Of a stretch of DNA of 64,000 bases, positions 32,874 to 45,781 are shown one piece after another. Below the pieces are notes generated by a model, which saw nothing but the letters and a program-made list of their open reading frames with translations, made no database searches and had not been told where the DNA came from. The stretch's first letter is position 1. Each line of letters starts with the position of its first letter. Source of the DNA: Rhizodiscina lignyota (Eukaryota > Ascomycota > Dothideomycetes > Aulographales > Rhizodiscinaceae); NCBI GenBank assembly GCA_010015805.1, contig ML978125.1, forward strand, positions 1,054,001-1,118,000. Direction: 5' to 3'. A program made the translations under genes and the position numbers.

Positions 32874-33749
32874 CTATATCCAAGTAGGAGTGACCGCGAT
32901 GGGGTGGTTGTTGCCAAATTCGAGGTACAATGGCTGAAGTTCGCTGAGGTAGTCATCCGCAGTCCACTTCAGGAGGCCCTTCTCTTTCATCAGAACGACA
33001 TCCTCGTTCATCTCGGCGTCTCGCATTGCACCACCAAACTCCTCAACAACCTCGGTCAACTTCTCCAGCTCCTTTCCGAACGGATGATCTGGCTCGACGA
33101 CGCCCTTGAAGAAGTCAATCGACGCCCTAGCCTGTTCACGGATGGAGCTTGAGCGATCAAGGCTGCCCATCGATGGTGAGCTGCTGTGGCTGCTCAGGGT
33201 GCTCATTGTCTGGACGGATCGTTTGCGTGCAAGTTGGAGGTGAGCCGATTTGCTGTGTGACAATGCCCGCTGCGGGATTGCCGGTGCGAGTGTGTCTGAG
33301 AGCGTCTTGCGGTGGAGCTGAGTCGTTGAAGCTGCGCGTCGAGGCTGCTTCTGTGCGTCATCCTGAGCAGCTCTGAAGTAGCAAGACAGATGGTTTTCTG
33401 GTGTAGTTGGCGATGAGTCGTCGACCGAAGAGGCATCAGTGAGCTCAGCAGAGCTCCTCGCAGGGCTGCTGCTGTCTGAATCGTTGCCTGAGCTGGACGA
33501 GATTGAGGAGGATGAGGATGCCTGGCGCATTTTCCGCAGAGCAGCAACATCCGGCGCGTTGTAAGACAGCATGTTCGTGGTCGAGATCAACTCGATAGGT
33601 CCAGATATCTTGTTCCGATCAATGACGCTTCCCATACGTCGGAGAGTATCAGCGCGGCCGAGATTCGCTGATGGAACATCGGGAGCAGGGGCGGACGGCG
33701 GCGTCTTCGTACGCTTGTGCCGAAGAGTGAATGCTCTTGCAATCGACAT
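32874..33749 (-). CDS. Hypothetical Ser-rich cytoplasmic protein
   Basis: Single exon. The start chosen at 33749 (MSIARAFTLRHKRTK) gives 291 residues; the frame remains open to an ATG at 33914. The first ~200 residues are Ser/Ala/Arg-rich and probably disordered, with poly-Ser tracts. The conserved-looking part is the C-terminal ~85 residues: RASIDFFKGVVEPDHPFGKE, KLTEVVEEFGGAMRD, KEKGLLKWTADDYLSEL and the ending VTPTWI. I do not recognise a named family. No membrane segment. Confidence 0.65.
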   Translation of the reverse strand: MSIARAFTLRHKRTKTPPSAPAPDVPSANLGRADTLRRMGSVIDRNKISGPIELISTTNMLSYNAPDVAALRKMRQASSSSSISSSSGNDSDSSSPARSSAELTDASSVDDSSPTTPENHLSCYFRAAQDDAQKQPRRAASTTQLHRKTLSDTLAPAIPQRALSHSKSAHLQLARKRSVQTMSTLSSHSSSPSMGSLDRSSSIREQARASIDFFKGVVEPDHPFGKELEKLTEVVEEFGGAMRDAEMNEDVVLMKEKGLLKWTADDYLSELQPLYLEFGNNHPIAVTPTWI

Positions 33750-35426
33750 TGCGTTTCGGGTTCTGGCGATAATAGTTGAAGAGTCGGTGAGTAACGCTCG
33801 ATTCTTCGCAGCGGCTTTCGTGGGACAATTCGAACTAGTCACGAGCCTTGAGCGGGCACGGCAGCGGGTGGATTGTGTTGTGAGACCGATGTGATGTTCT
33901 CTCTGAGGGTTCACTCTATAAGTTTAGAACCTATAAAGTGGGCACTGAAGACGGCAAACGGTCGGTATGCTTGGCCGGTGGAGGTCGATCCAACAGCGGC
34001 GACTTTCGAGGTTCGTGATTGCTTCGCGGTACGCGTGAAGGCGGTGCTGTGTTATGCTGTGTGCAACGTTGGACGTGGCGCAGACGTGGTCAAGAATACG
34101 GTCGACGTGCGGCGGTGGAAGATAAGAAAGAAATTCCCGTTGGAGGGCGCTGACTTGCAGCGGCGTGATGTAGGTTGGCGCTTCGCGAAGGAAAGAGAGG
34201 GATTTGCACGGCAAAGTGAAAAGATCGCGGAAGCAAAAAGGTGTGTGAATGAAGGCAAGGGGACCAGCTGTCGTAAGGAGCGAACAACCAGGTCGCGACA
34301 GTTGTTTCGACAGATGCAAGTGTGCCGGACTGACCAAAGAAGGAACGGATGGGTGTGGGAGAGAAGTCAGAAGAAGCACGAAAGGGAGCGTGGAGGGAAG
34401 GCATCTGTTGAACGCATGCACGGGGCAGCTCGGCGTCAAGGCGCGCGAGAGGCAGTTTAGCCCGGCTAGCTCAGGTACGCGCAGCCCTCGCGCCCAATAG
34501 GTCGGCCAGAAATCATCCCCACCTCTAGTCGAAACGTACTAGCGGGGGTGTTTCTGGCCAGGCAGGTGCAGGACGGGGATGTTTAGTTTCGCGTTGACAG
34601 CCGAAATCGCGTGAAAACTCTTCTGGTCGACCGAAAGGCATCTGCACCGTCGCCGTCGGTTGGCTGGCATCGCTATCCATCCCGCCCTCACAAGACGGCA
34701 GATTGCTGCTGCTGACGCGGAATCCATATTACAATGCTATACCGTAATCCAGAATCCAAAGAAACACTCTTGCCGAATGACTGCTGCCTTGGAGGATGCG
34801 TTTCTCGTTGCACTGCGCATGATTGGCCCCGCGTTTCTGCAACTCGCATGCTGTCAAAACGAAAGGCGCTTAGGAAACGAAACCTCACGTTGCTTATGCA
34901 CGCCGAACGCTGCTCCTTCCTATCACGTCGCACTTGTGAACTTGGGTGTCGATTGGGTGTGCGGGCTCTCCCACCATACATTTGTCTTGCTTTTCGGGCT
35001 CTGGTGACGACCACGACTTGCATGCGTTGTCCGCGCGTAGCTGCCTTGGGTTTCTGTCACAAGCGAGCGATGCTAACTAATGGAAACGTTCCACTGCACT
35101 GCTGACAGACTCCGTGTGAAATAGCTCTCTGCAAAGTCATCTTTCACGGTCAGCTGCCTCTTTCTGGCCGCTTGTGTAGCTCATCCGTCCTTGTGTCGCC
35201 GAGGTGAAGCAGGGTACCATAACCATGTGCAACGACGCTCGCAACGCTTCCTGCATCCTGCTCCTTTGGACCCATCAGCATGCGAGGGAGCAGTACTACA
35301 AGACTACGCCTTACAGCTCGAGACGAATGACGTTCGATGTAAACTGTAGACTATCGACAAATCTGGAATGGTTGTCCAAGTTCGCAATGTGAGCTTTGCC
35401 TGGAGTGAGCCTGTCCCACAGACGGA
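33750..35426. other. Intergenic, no gene recognised
   Basis: 1.7 kb, the promoter side of the Ser-rich gene and the 3' flank of the PWP1-like gene. Several short frames overlap on both strands with no recognisable product. An upstream extension of the Ser-rich gene to 33914 is possible. Confidence 0.4.
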
Positions 35427-37162
35427 TCACTCTTCCATTGACTCCCATCCATCTTTGTCGTCTTCTTCTCCCTCTCCCTCTACCTCGGGACCTCCATCCT
35501 CTTCGGATTCACTGCTATCATCCGCAATACCCACCAGCCGCTCCTTGACTTCACTTGAAGGCTGCCCCAGCCTGTCGGCGAACGTTCGTCGGACAGCACC
35601 ATTGGTAGAAGTGTCCCAGATTTGCACTGAGCTTTTGCTTCCAGCTACAGCAAGGCGGAAAGACACCTCTGAATCAGGAGCGAATGTGGTCGAGAAAACT
35701 TTGCCCACGTCCAGGTTGCGTGAGACTACCATGGTCGGACCATTCTCTGCCACATTCCATAATTTCACTTGCTTGTCGGTGGAACCTGTGACAAAGAAAC
35801 CGGGAATGGTTGGGTTAATGTCGAATGACGATACAGCTTCGTCATGAGCCTGAAGAGACCAAACGGGCTTTGTCTTGGACGGATCGGATGGCGCCGCTCT
35901 GGCGTCGTGATAGTGGACCAGGCCGTTTTCTGTTGTAACCTGTGCCATATCGTTAGCGATTTCACATAATTGCTGTTAGCAGCACTTACATAGAAGCAGT
36001 TCACATCGTGGCGATCCCACCGCACACATTCAACATCACTCTCCACTCCCCATCTTGGCGCTTTTGTGCCAGGCGCTCGCATGTCAGATGCAACAATGGT
36101 TCGGTCGTAGCTACCGCTCAGCAGTACTGTAGACTCTTTCGAATGCCAGGACAGAGAGCAGACCTTGTCGGTGTGGTTCGAGTACGACTGGGCGCACTTC
36201 GTAGAATTCAGATCCCACAGCTTAACCGTCTTGTCTGCCGATGAGGATGCCAGGAGGTTGCGGTGCTGCCTGTTTGCTGCTAGAGATAGAACTGCATCAA
36301 CATGATAGGCGTCGTTCGCCTTTTTCGCCTTCTTTTTCTTCTTCTTGCGTGCTTTGTCTGTCGCGCCATCTTGGTCGGCACCTGGACCGAGGATCGCATT
36401 GGGGTACATGCAATCGACAGTGTCAAGATCCCACAACTCAATGTCCGGCTCCATAGTTCCGACTGCCACAAAATTTCCTTTTGAATTCGAGGCGGCGCCG
36501 GCTTTACCAACTGGAACGTCAAACCATTCGACAGCAAGTGGGATTGCTGGAAGCATGATATCGTGATGGACGTAGAGGTTGTCATCGTCGTCTTCGTAAA
36601 CGTAGACTTCCAAATGTGCGACCTCGTCCTCTATCTTCGCGGCCAGAAGTAAATTATCGGTTGGTAATATCTGAAGCTCTTCCCGCTCATCGTCGTCGTC
36701 GTCATTGTCTTGAAGTGTGATATAGGGATCATCCGCGTTGGACTCATGGTAAGCTAGGGACTTGACATTGCCGAACATTCCCATGGTCGTGCCCTCATCG
36801 CCGTCGCCGTCGCCGTCGTCATCGTCATAATGTTCGAGGTCGTACTCTTTCAGATCATCATCGATGTCGCTGCGAGGTGAAATCAGCAATTCACTCTGGA
36901 CGAGACACGGCATAACAACTCACCCATTTGATTGCACAGCAGGTAACTTCACTCCTCCACCATTACTCTTGCCCTCTTCTTGTTGGGAATGTGCACCTTC
37001 GCCCGCAGCTTCGGCTTCTTGGAGATCATCCTGCGCATCTTCTAGTTGCAGCTTTGCGAGCTTCGCGATGCGCGCATATTCCTCGTCATCGAAGACATAC
37101 TTCGTAGGAAATGCCGCTGCAAATCCTCGTGGGACCCAAGTCGTTGCAGTAATTGTTGACAT
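35427..37162 (-). CDS. pwp1: WD-repeat protein Pwp1 (ribosome biogenesis)
   Basis: Exons 36924-37162, 35990-36869 and 35427-35939 give 543 residues. The N-terminus (TATTWVPRGFAAAFPTKY, then DDEEYARIAKLAK) is typical of Pwp1. Acidic Asp-rich stretches follow, then WD repeats (IELWDLDTVD, KTVKLWDLNSTKCAQSYSNH, GSYDRTIVASDMR, KQVKLWNVAENGP, VQIWDTSTNGAV) and a Lys-rich insert (KARKKKKKKAKKAND). The C-terminus is acidic. Pwp1 is a nucleolar protein needed for rRNA processing and 60S assembly. It is divergent from prp16 with 389 bases between starts. Confidence 0.93.
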
Positions 37163-37551
37163 GTTCGGTTGTCGTGCAAAACCACGATTCCAGAATTTTT
37201 GGATGACGCACCGAACTTTTTCTATCGTTTAAATTTAGCGTGGTGTCCGTGCACGAGCACCCTCTTGCACCTCGCCGCCTACGTCTATAACAATTTTTGT
37301 TCCCCCGCTACAAAGTTACAACAACAACACAAACCGCCGACTGTTCGCGCCGCGGTGCTCTCCATTATCCTGTGGTTCGGTCGAGCTCAACCTCATACCT
37401 CGTTTCAAAGTCAGGAAGCTATGAATAATATTTCGGACCTATTTAATTAGATACTCTCACATATATACAGCTTTACTCCCCACCGTCCCGTGGTGGGAAG
37501 ACCACATCTTCTACGAAACATTTCCCTGGGAACTACGCTGGAACCGATATC
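37163..37551. promoter_or_regulatory. Divergent promoter, pwp1 / prp16
   Basis: This 389-base gap between divergent starts joins a nucleolar and a splicing gene. No defined site is recognised. Confidence 0.4.
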
Positions 37552-40482
37552 ATGACTTCTCGCGGCCATACCCCCTCTTCGAAACGCGCCGCCAGCGATG
37601 ATGAGGAGCAAGAACTCAGACCACGCCTCATAGTCAGTGCGCGCAAGCGAAAGCGAGTCGACGTGTCCTCGAGAAAGCAGACCCCAGCTCCACACGAACG
37701 TCCTTTCGTGGGATCGGAACCGTACGGCGATAATGAGGATTCAAATTTCCTGGATCGCGACTGGTATGGGGGAGAGGAGAATGGACACACGTTTGGCGAT
37801 GAGACGCACAACCCATTCGGAAGTGGCACATGGATCGATGAACAGCGAGAAAAGGCAATGGCCGAGAAGAAGCTCAACACCCGCAAGAATGCTCGGCAAA
37901 TGCAGAGGAAGAAAGATGATGATGCGTGGGAAGCGAATCGAATGGTACAGTCTGGTGTGGCGCAACGTGCCAGCCTCGACTTTGACGAGCTGGATGATAT
38001 GGGCACGAGACAACATATTTTGGTGCACGAGCTGAAGCCGCCCTTCCTCGATGGGAGGACAATCTTTACGAAGCAGCTTGACCCAGTACCTGCAGTGCGG
38101 GATCCGCAGAGCGACATGGCCGTCTTCAGTCGGAAAGGAAGCAAGGTCGTGAAAGAAAGGCGACAGCAGCGGGAGAGGCAAAAGGCCGCAAAAGAAGCCA
38201 CAAATATGCAAGGCACAGCTCTGGGAAATATCATGGGCGTGAGAGACGAGGAAGGCGACAGCGCCATCCCCGCGCCTGGAGAAGAGGAGAGGAAAGGAGG
38301 CAGTAAATTCGCAGAGCATCTCAAGAAAAGCACCGGCCAGAGCGCATTTAGCAAGAGCAAGACTCTTCGCGAGCAACGCCAGTATCTCCCTGCTTTTGCA
38401 GTGCGTGAAGAGTTGTTGCGGGTGATAAGGGACAATCAGGTGACCATCGTTGTCGGACAGACTGGCTCCGGAAAGACCACACAGCTCACGCAATTCCTGT
38501 ACGAAGATGGCTACGGAAAGACTGGAAGGATTGGATGCACGCAACCTCGGCGTGTAGCCGCAATGAGCGTAGCGAAGCGCGTCAGCGAAGAGATGGAAGT
38601 GCCTTTGGGCGGCTTGGTTGGTTATGCCATTCGCTTTGAGGATTGCACCAGCGATGATACAGTCATCAAGTATATGACTGACGGTGTGCTTCTGCGAGAA
38701 TCTCTCAACGAGCCGGACCTGGACCGATACTCTTGCATTATCATGGATGAAGCTCACGAGCGAGCACTGAATACAGACGTTCTTATGGGCCTCATCAAGA
38801 AGGTTTTGGCAAGACGTCGGGATCTCAAGTTAATCGTAACGTCCGCGACGATGAACTCGGAACGCTTCTCCCGCTTCTATGGCGGTGCGCCAGAAATCAT
38901 CATACCTGGAAGAACTTTCCCCGTCGATATTCAATACTCTCGGTCACCTTGCGAGGATTACGTTGACTCTGCTGTTCAGCAAGCCTTATCTATCCACCTC
39001 TCCCAAGGCCAGGGAGATATCCTCATATTCATGACTGGGCAGGAGGACATCGAGACCACGTGCGAACTCATGCAGGACAGGCTGGACAAGCTGAACGATC
39101 CCCCAAAGCTCTTAATTCTCCCGATATACAGTCAAATGCCTGCAGATCTACAGGCCAGGATTTTCGACAAAGCTCCGCCTGGAGTGCGAAAAGTCGTTGT
39201 CGCCACTAACATTGCTGAAACGAGTTTGACAGTCGACGGCATCATGTATGTTGTGGACGCGGGCTTCTCAAAACTGAAGGTCTACAATCCAAAAATGGGC
39301 ATGGACACGCTTCAAATAACCCCAATTTCCCAAGCAAATGCTCAGCAGCGAGCAGGCCGAGCAGGCCGCACGGGACCAGGAAAAGCCTACCATCTGTACA
39401 CTGAACGAGCGTTCAGAGATGAGTTCTATATCCAAACTATACCTGAGATACAGAGGACGAATCTTGCGAATACGATCCTGTTGATCAAGTCCCTGGGTGT
39501 CAAAGATCTCTTGGACTTCGACTTCATGGACCCCCCGCCGCAAGATGTCATCGCTACCTCCCTTTTCGACCTTTGGGCTCTTGGGGCGCTCAATAACATT
39601 GGGGATCTAACGCCGCTCGGCAAAAAGATGACTTCGTTTCCCATGGATCCGTCTCTTGCGAAACTAGTTATCACCGCGGTGGAGTATAAATGCAGCGAGG
39701 AGATGCTCACCATCGTGTCTATGCTCTCTGTTCCGAGCGTGTTCTACAGACCGAAAGAGCGACAAGACGAGGCCGACTCCGCTCGAGAGAAGTTTTTCGT
39801 CCCCGAGTCCGATCATCTCACCCTTCTTAACGTCTACACCCAATGGAGACTGAATGGATTTTCGGACGGTTGGTGCGTGAGACATTTCCTCCATCCAAAG
39901 GCATTACGCAGGGCGAAAGAGATCCGAGACCAGTTAACGGACATTATGAAAATGCAAAAATTGGACATTGTGAGCTCTGGTACAGACTGGGACATCATTC
40001 GCCAATGCATCTGCTCGGGCTACTACCATCAAGCGGCAAAGGTCAAAGGCATCGGCGAGTACATCAATCTCCGGACGAGCGTCACCATGCAACTGCATCC
40101 GACGAGTGCGTTACATGGCTACGGCCATCTGCCGGACTACGTGATTTACCACGAACTCGTGCTCACGTCCAAGGAATACATGTCGTGCGTTACGGCCGTG
40201 GATCCGCACTGGCTGGCGGACCTGGGCGCTGTGTTCTACTCGCTTGTGGAGAAGGGGTTTTCTGCGCGAGAGAAGCGCTTCGTCGAGACGGAGTTCAACA
40301 AGCAGGCGGAGCTGGAGGCGAAGATGTTGGAGGACGAGGCGCAGGAGAAGGAAAGGATAGCAAATGAGGTTATCGGACCGAAGGTGGTGGTGAAGAAGCC
40401 CGTCAATGGGGCGGGACAGAAGATCACGACGCAAGGCGATGTTCGCAGGCCCGTGATCCCAAAGTTCCGTAGACGCTATTGA
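37552..40482 (+). CDS. prp16: DEAH-box splicing helicase Prp16
   Basis: Intronless, 976 residues. The long N-terminal region is charged and carries the Prp16/DHX38-type block ([11 protein letters not shown], then [19 protein letters not shown]). The helicase core shows [10 protein letters not shown] (about 302), [16 protein letters not shown] (DEAH about 399), [22 protein letters not shown] and [12 protein letters not shown] (about 598), followed by the HA2 and OB-fold domains. Prp16 remodels the spliceosome between the two catalytic steps and proofreads branch-site choice. Prp22 and Prp2 are excluded by the absence of an S1 domain and by the N-terminal signature. Confidence 0.92.
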   Translation: MTSRGHTPSSKRAASDDEEQELRPRLIVSARKRKRVDVSSRKQTPAPHERPFVGSEPYGDNEDSNFLDRDWYGGEENGHTFGDETHNPFGSGTWIDEQREKAMAEKKLNTRKNARQMQRKKDDDAWEANRMVQSGVAQRASLDFDELDDMGTRQHILVHELKPPFLDGRTIFTKQLDPVPAVRDPQSDMAVFSRKGSKVVKERRQQRERQKAAKEATNMQGTALGNIMGVRDEEGDSAIPAPGEEERKGGSKFAEHLKKSTGQSAFSKSKTLREQRQYLPAFAVREELLRVIRDNQVTIVVGQTGSGKTTQLTQFLYEDGYGKTGRIGCTQPRRVAAMSVAKRVSEEMEVPLGGLVGYAIRFEDCTSDDTVIKYMTDGVLLRESLNEPDLDRYSCIIMDEAHERALNTDVLMGLIKKVLARRRDLKLIVTSATMNSERFSRFYGGAPEIIIPGRTFPVDIQYSRSPCEDYVDSAVQQALSIHLSQGQGDILIFMTGQEDIETTCELMQDRLDKLNDPPKLLILPIYSQMPADLQARIFDKAPPGVRKVVVATNIAETSLTVDGIMYVVDAGFSKLKVYNPKMGMDTLQITPISQANAQQRAGRAGRTGPGKAYHLYTERAFRDEFYIQTIPEIQRTNLANTILLIKSLGVKDLLDFDFMDPPPQDVIATSLFDLWALGALNNIGDLTPLGKKMTSFPMDPSLAKLVITAVEYKCSEEMLTIVSMLSVPSVFYRPKERQDEADSAREKFFVPESDHLTLLNVYTQWRLNGFSDGWCVRHFLHPKALRRAKEIRDQLTDIMKMQKLDIVSSGTDWDIIRQCICSGYYHQAAKVKGIGEYINLRTSVTMQLHPTSALHGYGHLPDYVIYHELVLTSKEYMSCVTAVDPHWLADLGAVFYSLVEKGFSAREKRFVETEFNKQAELEAKMLEDEAQEKERIANEVIGPKVVVKKPVNGAGQKITTQGDVRRPVIPKFRRRY

Positions 40483-43106
40483 GCGGGAGAGCGTGGTCGT
40501 TCGAAGGAGAAGTGTTGATGGGGATGGTGGAGTTGCCGGGGGGTGCCAGTCCTACAGTTAAGATGCTAACAATGCAAGGAAGCATTCGTGGCTCAATCAC
40601 TCCTGAATACCGAAATTACTGTAGTAAATGGAAATTAGCTTATCAGCCTAGAATATTGTGCGTACCGATAAGCCAGTTTATCGTTAACTGTGAGACTTGC
40701 AGTGGCGCCCCATTTCCGCGACAACGAGAAGTAAGTCTTCTAAGACAAGCCTAGCAAGCTACTCCCTGACAACCTCGAATGTAAACTCATTAATATTCAG
40801 AAGCTTCTTAGAAGTGCTGAAGGCAATTGTAGCAGAGTCGCTCTGTAAACTGTTCGCTTGTGGGAAACTGGCTCCTTCGTACGCAGAACAAATTTGTTAG
40901 TCCCTGCACGTGTTTTTAACCTACATTTAAACAACGTGTGTAACACGAACGCATATATTTCTTTTGCATTCAACTAATCTTAACTAATCTTATGCGTAAT
41001 AAGGCAACTGTGTATGCGAGTTTCTAGACAATCTGGGCGGCTAGCGTTGCTTAGTAAGTCTTTAGAAGAGGCCGCCCAGTGCCAGCGTCGTGGGGGTGCG
41101 GTGCCCATTTGAACAACTGCCAATCTTCCTCCGCCTGCAAGATGTCTTCCATCGCCCCAGCATCAACGCGGCCCCAACTGCATCACGGAAATCCTTCAGA
41201 ACGACCGAGCGATATTCTGCGGCCGATTCCAAAAGTTCTTGTACTTCGCTTCTCCCGACCGGGGACCAGAGAACCGCACTATCCCTAAAGATTTCTCACC
41301 TCCGCATCCGACAACGATTGAGATCTCTTTCCTGCTCTACCTCTATCCTGCCATCGAATTCCGTCCAGCTGAGTATTATTACGGACAACGTTCTAGCAAA
41401 GACTCTCGAGGAGACAACCTGACAATCAAGCCGTCAACTGAGAAAGTAAACAGGCGGTCTCACGGACTGGTTGTCGGTATAGCGATATTTTGCACACGGT
41501 CGCGAAATCTGCTACATGTTCTACTGTAGCCCAAAGGTCCTCCCGACTCCTGAGCGATTAAAATTGCGATACCTCGACAAATCCCATCGTCCTACGATGA
41601 TGTACTGCACCCTTCCGATACCTGCGATATCTAAGAACGAAGACGGACCGACTGACACTGAGTGGCCGTGTCAGCGTGAGCACATATGCAGCCTCGATCA
41701 CACACCTCCAGTACATCGAACTACACTCTTCAGGTCTGGCACTGCATTCGTTGCGCTTCAGATCATTGCGACACATAATTTCGAGCGGTCTGATCCAGCG
41801 GATGAAATCCACATATATCAAGCCTCATAGAGAGGGAATAAGCAGTGGCCGTACTGTGCGGAGTGGTATGTGTGCATGGAATACTCCATCGTGCGTCAAC
41901 TTCGTAGTAGCTGTTGGTGAGCATGATCTTTTTGGCTTTCCGAACTTTTCGTCTTGACCTTCGCAGTACTGGACTTGTCTCCGTTGCCTTTCATATCTTC
42001 ATTCTTATGATAATTTCAATTACTTTCGTTCTCTCCCTAGCCTCTGTCTTATTCCAGCACTTGAGCAAAAAGGGCGACCGTCAGAAGGTCCATGCTCAAG
42101 TAGCCGTAAGAGAATGGGAAACCTGATTGAGAGGATGGAATATGCGGGTCTCAAAGCAAGGTAAGCATTCTGGTAACGTCAAATGCTACTCAGTTAACAT
42201 GTTTGGTAGAGCTGTGAATGATTGTTGGAGTAGCTTTTCGAACTCCTCATCTTAAGCTTGGCTCCATCAGCTTCGCTCGCAGAGACCATGGATCGTCTTG
42301 TCTGACGCAGTCTTGAAAAGAGCTTGGAAGAAACGGGAGAGTTTGCGACTGTCAGACTACCATGAGATCACGCATCAGCATGTGCCTATTTTGTTGTAGG
42401 TTCCCTGTCGTACGACCGACCGTGCTAGCTGTTCCGTTAGGTTAAGCTCTATGTACGTATCGATGAGAGCAAGTCACTGCATTCGAAGAAATGGCTTCTG
42501 TATTGGAGATCTTCCTCTTCACTTCTTGGATCAGAGCTCGTGGTCCACGAGACCCGGCCGACAGGGAGCGTGCTTGCGTTTGGCTTCTGAGGGTGGGGCG
42601 GTCGGCGACTGTGTTGCCAGCACTTGGCGAGGGCGCATCGCTCCCGATCGATCCCACAGGCACCGGCATCAGCACCACGACTTTTTCTGCCTCTTAAATA
42701 TTCCTTTAATGTGTCGCAGTGGTTAGTCACACTCAGAAGAAGCTTCGCAGCATTTATCTGCATTATAAGCAACGTCGTTCACGCTTGGTGGTCGTCGCCG
42801 TGTCTGCATGATCTCACATCTCTCTGTTTTCTGACGCTCGGACCACCTCATCCACGGCTAGGTATATTTCTTCGCTGCGCTTCGTTCCTTTCCTCTTCTT
42901 CTCCACCAAACTCCTCTCCTCGACCAACGCAACACGTCAGTAGGCCCTCATTTCATCAACGCCATCAACTCAAGCATCACTCACCCCCATCATCCATCGC
43001 TTGCAACTCTCTTACACCTCTTCTAGCTCATATCTCGGCAAAACGCGTCTGTCACACGCTCCTGCACGCCACCGAAGCCCACTCAACACCCATCACCACC
43101 TTAACA
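40483..43106. other. Gene-poor 2.6-kb stretch with one dispersed repeat copy
   Basis: Contains the repeat at 40703-40890, then AT-rich sequence to about 41,040. From 41,080 to 42,440 several open frames of 60-110 codons overlap without recognisable products; one at 41914-42126 has a hydrophobic segment but no family match. CT-rich leader sequence precedes 43107. Confidence 0.45.
40703..40890. repeat. Dispersed copy of the repeat found at 5.0-5.7 kb
   Basis: The order of blocks matches the last unit of the 5-kb array: CCGCGACAACGAGAAGTAAG, TCTAAGACAAGCCTAGCAAG, CTACTCCCTGACAACCTCG, AGAAGCTTCTTAGAAGTGCT, then CTGTAAACTGTTCGCTTGTG and GAAACTGGCTCCTTCG. It is a single unit here. It sits about 220 bases after the prp16 stop, as the other array sits right after the FAH stop. 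Confidence 0.7.
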
Positions 43107-45204
43107 ATGGCTGAACAAGCGACCGATCAGCCTCCTGTGGTTCCCCCAGCAGCAGAGACTGCCGTGGAGGTCGCCGATACGACCTCTGGTGACGCGCCGG
43201 CGGCTGACCCTGCTGTCGCGGCACCGCCCACGGCCGATGACGCGCCGAGCAAGGCAGAAGGTGAGCCGCGTTGTTTGCGTGTCGCTTCTTTAACACTCCC
43301 TGACTCACATTGCCTCTTATAGAGCCCGCTACCACCACTGTTGACACTGACAAACCGACCGCGCCCACCACGGCCGACGACGACCCCGCTACAACTGAAG
43401 ACAAGACCATGGCGGATGTGAATGGCGATAAGGGTATGTGGCAGCGATCTCTCGTCAATCGCAGAAAGAAATGTTGACATTCGGCTTCTAGCTGAACCCG
43501 CGGCTGAGGACGCGCCTGCTGCCGATGGCACGCCAGGCACCGGCAAGAAGGACAACAAGCGACGCAAGTCTTCTGCAGTCCTACCAGAGCACAAGAACAA
43601 GTCTCTGAAGAAGAAGCAATCCAAGAGCGTGCTTCATCTCAATGTCGAGCCTGGCCAGTTCTGGTTCGTTCGGATGAAGGGCTATCCTCCTTGGCCAGCG
43701 GTCATTTGCGACGAGGAGATGCTTCCTACTGTTCTTCTCCAAAATCGCCCTGTTAGCGCTATGCGCACCGACGGCAGCTATCGAGAGGATTTCCTTGAGG
43801 ATGGAAAGAATGCTCGCGACCGACGCTACCCAGTCATGTTCCTTGGCACGAACGAGTTGTAAGTTTTCCCTTCAATTTCGAATTCAAATGTGCAGCATAA
43901 CCTTTGCATAGATAGTTACTCTAATGACCGAAACAGCAATTGGGTCGTCAACACTGACCTGGAGCCTCTTGACATGGATGAGATCAAGGCCGAAGTTTCC
44001 AAGGAGACTCGAGGCAAGAAGACCATTGCGCTCTGGGAGGCGTATCACGTTGCCGCAGAGGAGCATACCCTCGATGAGTTCAAGGAAATGCTAAGGGACC
44101 ATGAGAAGCGCGTCGCAGTTGAAGCTGAAGAGAAGGCTGCGAAGGAGGCGAAGAAGGCTGAGAAGGCCGAGAAGGCTGCTGCCGAGAAGGAGAAGAAGAC
44201 TCCCAAGAAACCGGCAGCCAAAGACGAGGATGGCGACGAAACCATGGGTGGAACCGAAGGGAAGAAGAAGTCGACTCAGAAGAAGGAGGGTAAGAAGCGC
44301 AAGGCGAGCGAAGATCTTGAAGACGAGGTACCATCCGTGAGTTTTTACCCAAGCAATACCCAGTGTTCTTGCCTGCAGTCGTTTTCTGATATTGTTTGTA
44401 CGATAAGGGTCCCAAGAGGCTTAAAATTAACAACAAGGACGCGGACTTGGCTAACCAGGAGAAGAAGAAGGAAGCGAAGCCTAGAAAGAAGCCCACTAAG
44501 CCAACCAAGGATGATGAGCCTTTGATTCCCGCTGAACCTGTGGTCTCCGAGAAAGAAAAACAGGAGAAGAAGGAGAAGCACGGTAAGTCATGACAAGGTG
44601 AGACTCATGACATATATATCTGATGTATACAGTCCTCTACCTGCGCCATCGCCTGCAAAAGGGCTTCTTGTCGCGCGACCAAGCGCCCAAGGAAGAGGAG
44701 ATGGACTCCATGAACGACTACTTCAACCAGCTGGAGGCTTGCTTGGACCTTGAGGTGCATATCATTCGTGCGACCAAGATCAACAAAGTTCTCAAGGCAA
44801 TCCTCAAGCTCGACACAATCCCCAAGGACGACGAGTACAAGTTCAAGGACCGCTCCAACGTCATGCTCAACAACTGGAATAAGGTGCTCGCCGCCACTGG
44901 CGCAGCTGATGGTGACGCAGCCGCCGAGACTCCCACAACCACTGAGGCCCCCAAGCCCTTGATGAACGGTGCTAGCCATGACGAGGAGAAGAGTGAGGAG
45001 CCCAAGGATGCTGCCATGTCTGAGCCGGCAGAGGGACCACAGGAAACTACGGAACTTGGCAACGGTGCGGTTGATGAGGCTGATGCTGATGTCTCTATGA
45101 CCGATGCGAAGGCGACTGAAGCTGAAGCTCCACCAGCTGCATCAGCTGCAAAGGAGGAGGACAAGCCTGTAGCAGTCGCCGAGGAGGAATCTGCTACTGC
45201 TTGA
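43107..45204 (+). CDS. PWWP-domain chromatin protein with LEDGF/TFIIS-N-like helical domain
   Basis: Six exons: 43107-43260, 43323-43433, 43492-43858, 43937-44336, 44408-44582 and 44633-45204, giving 592 residues. The N-terminus is Ala/Pro/Asp-rich. The PWWP domain (about 125-215) starts at PGQFWFVRMKGYPPWPAVI and continues through RRYPVMFLGTNEFNWV; the frame runs correctly through the intron inside it. A long Lys/Glu-rich basic linker with nuclear signals follows. A helical domain (about 403-490: VLYLRHRLQKGFL ... INKVLKAILKLD) resembles the TFIIS-N/IBD bundle. PWWP domains read H3K36 methylation with DNA; similar fungal proteins work in acetyltransferase or remodelling complexes. The exact complex is unknown. 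Confidence 0.85.
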
Positions 45205-45781
45205 GGCTTTAGCTTATCTTGGCAGTCACCCCAAGTCTCAATTGATGAGCACTGAGCGCTTGATGGAACGTTTCTATGGTAAAGGCGTCTGAGCGATTGG
45301 CGGAAGTTGCAGCAGCCTGGGAGATGTTCCATCCCATTTTCTTTCATTTCTGCACTTGGCTCCAAAAATTGATGAGCACGAGCCTTTTCACTACTGCTTG
45401 ACTGGTCAAGGGAGGTTTCACACAAAGTATAGTCTAATTCAGGCAGACGAGGCTTTGTTTTCATGCACACGGCGAAGACACGAGGTAGCAAAATGGTTAT
45501 GAAGACCTTCCTGGTCTGTTTCAGCTTAGTCTGTCAAAATGTGACAGACGTTCGTTTCTCTGATTGCCCCCTCCCCCAAAAACGCCCAAAACACCAAAAT
45601 AAAAACAACCAAAAAAGAAAACGCCAACAAACAGGCCCAAAGAGAAAACCGCACCCAAAGAAAACCGCAACAACAAGCAAATCCCAAGTCCACCCGGACG
45701 CGGCCGGGCCTCACCACCGCCTCGAACACCTTGATCAACCCCGCCCCGCCTTGGGCCCCCCCTTCCTCCTCCGCTCTTCCC
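45205..45781. other. Intergenic between convergent genes, with A/C-only tract
   Basis: Between the two stops lies a strikingly strand-biased stretch at about 45,566-45,690, made almost only of A and C on the plus strand with a few G. No gene. Confidence 0.6.
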
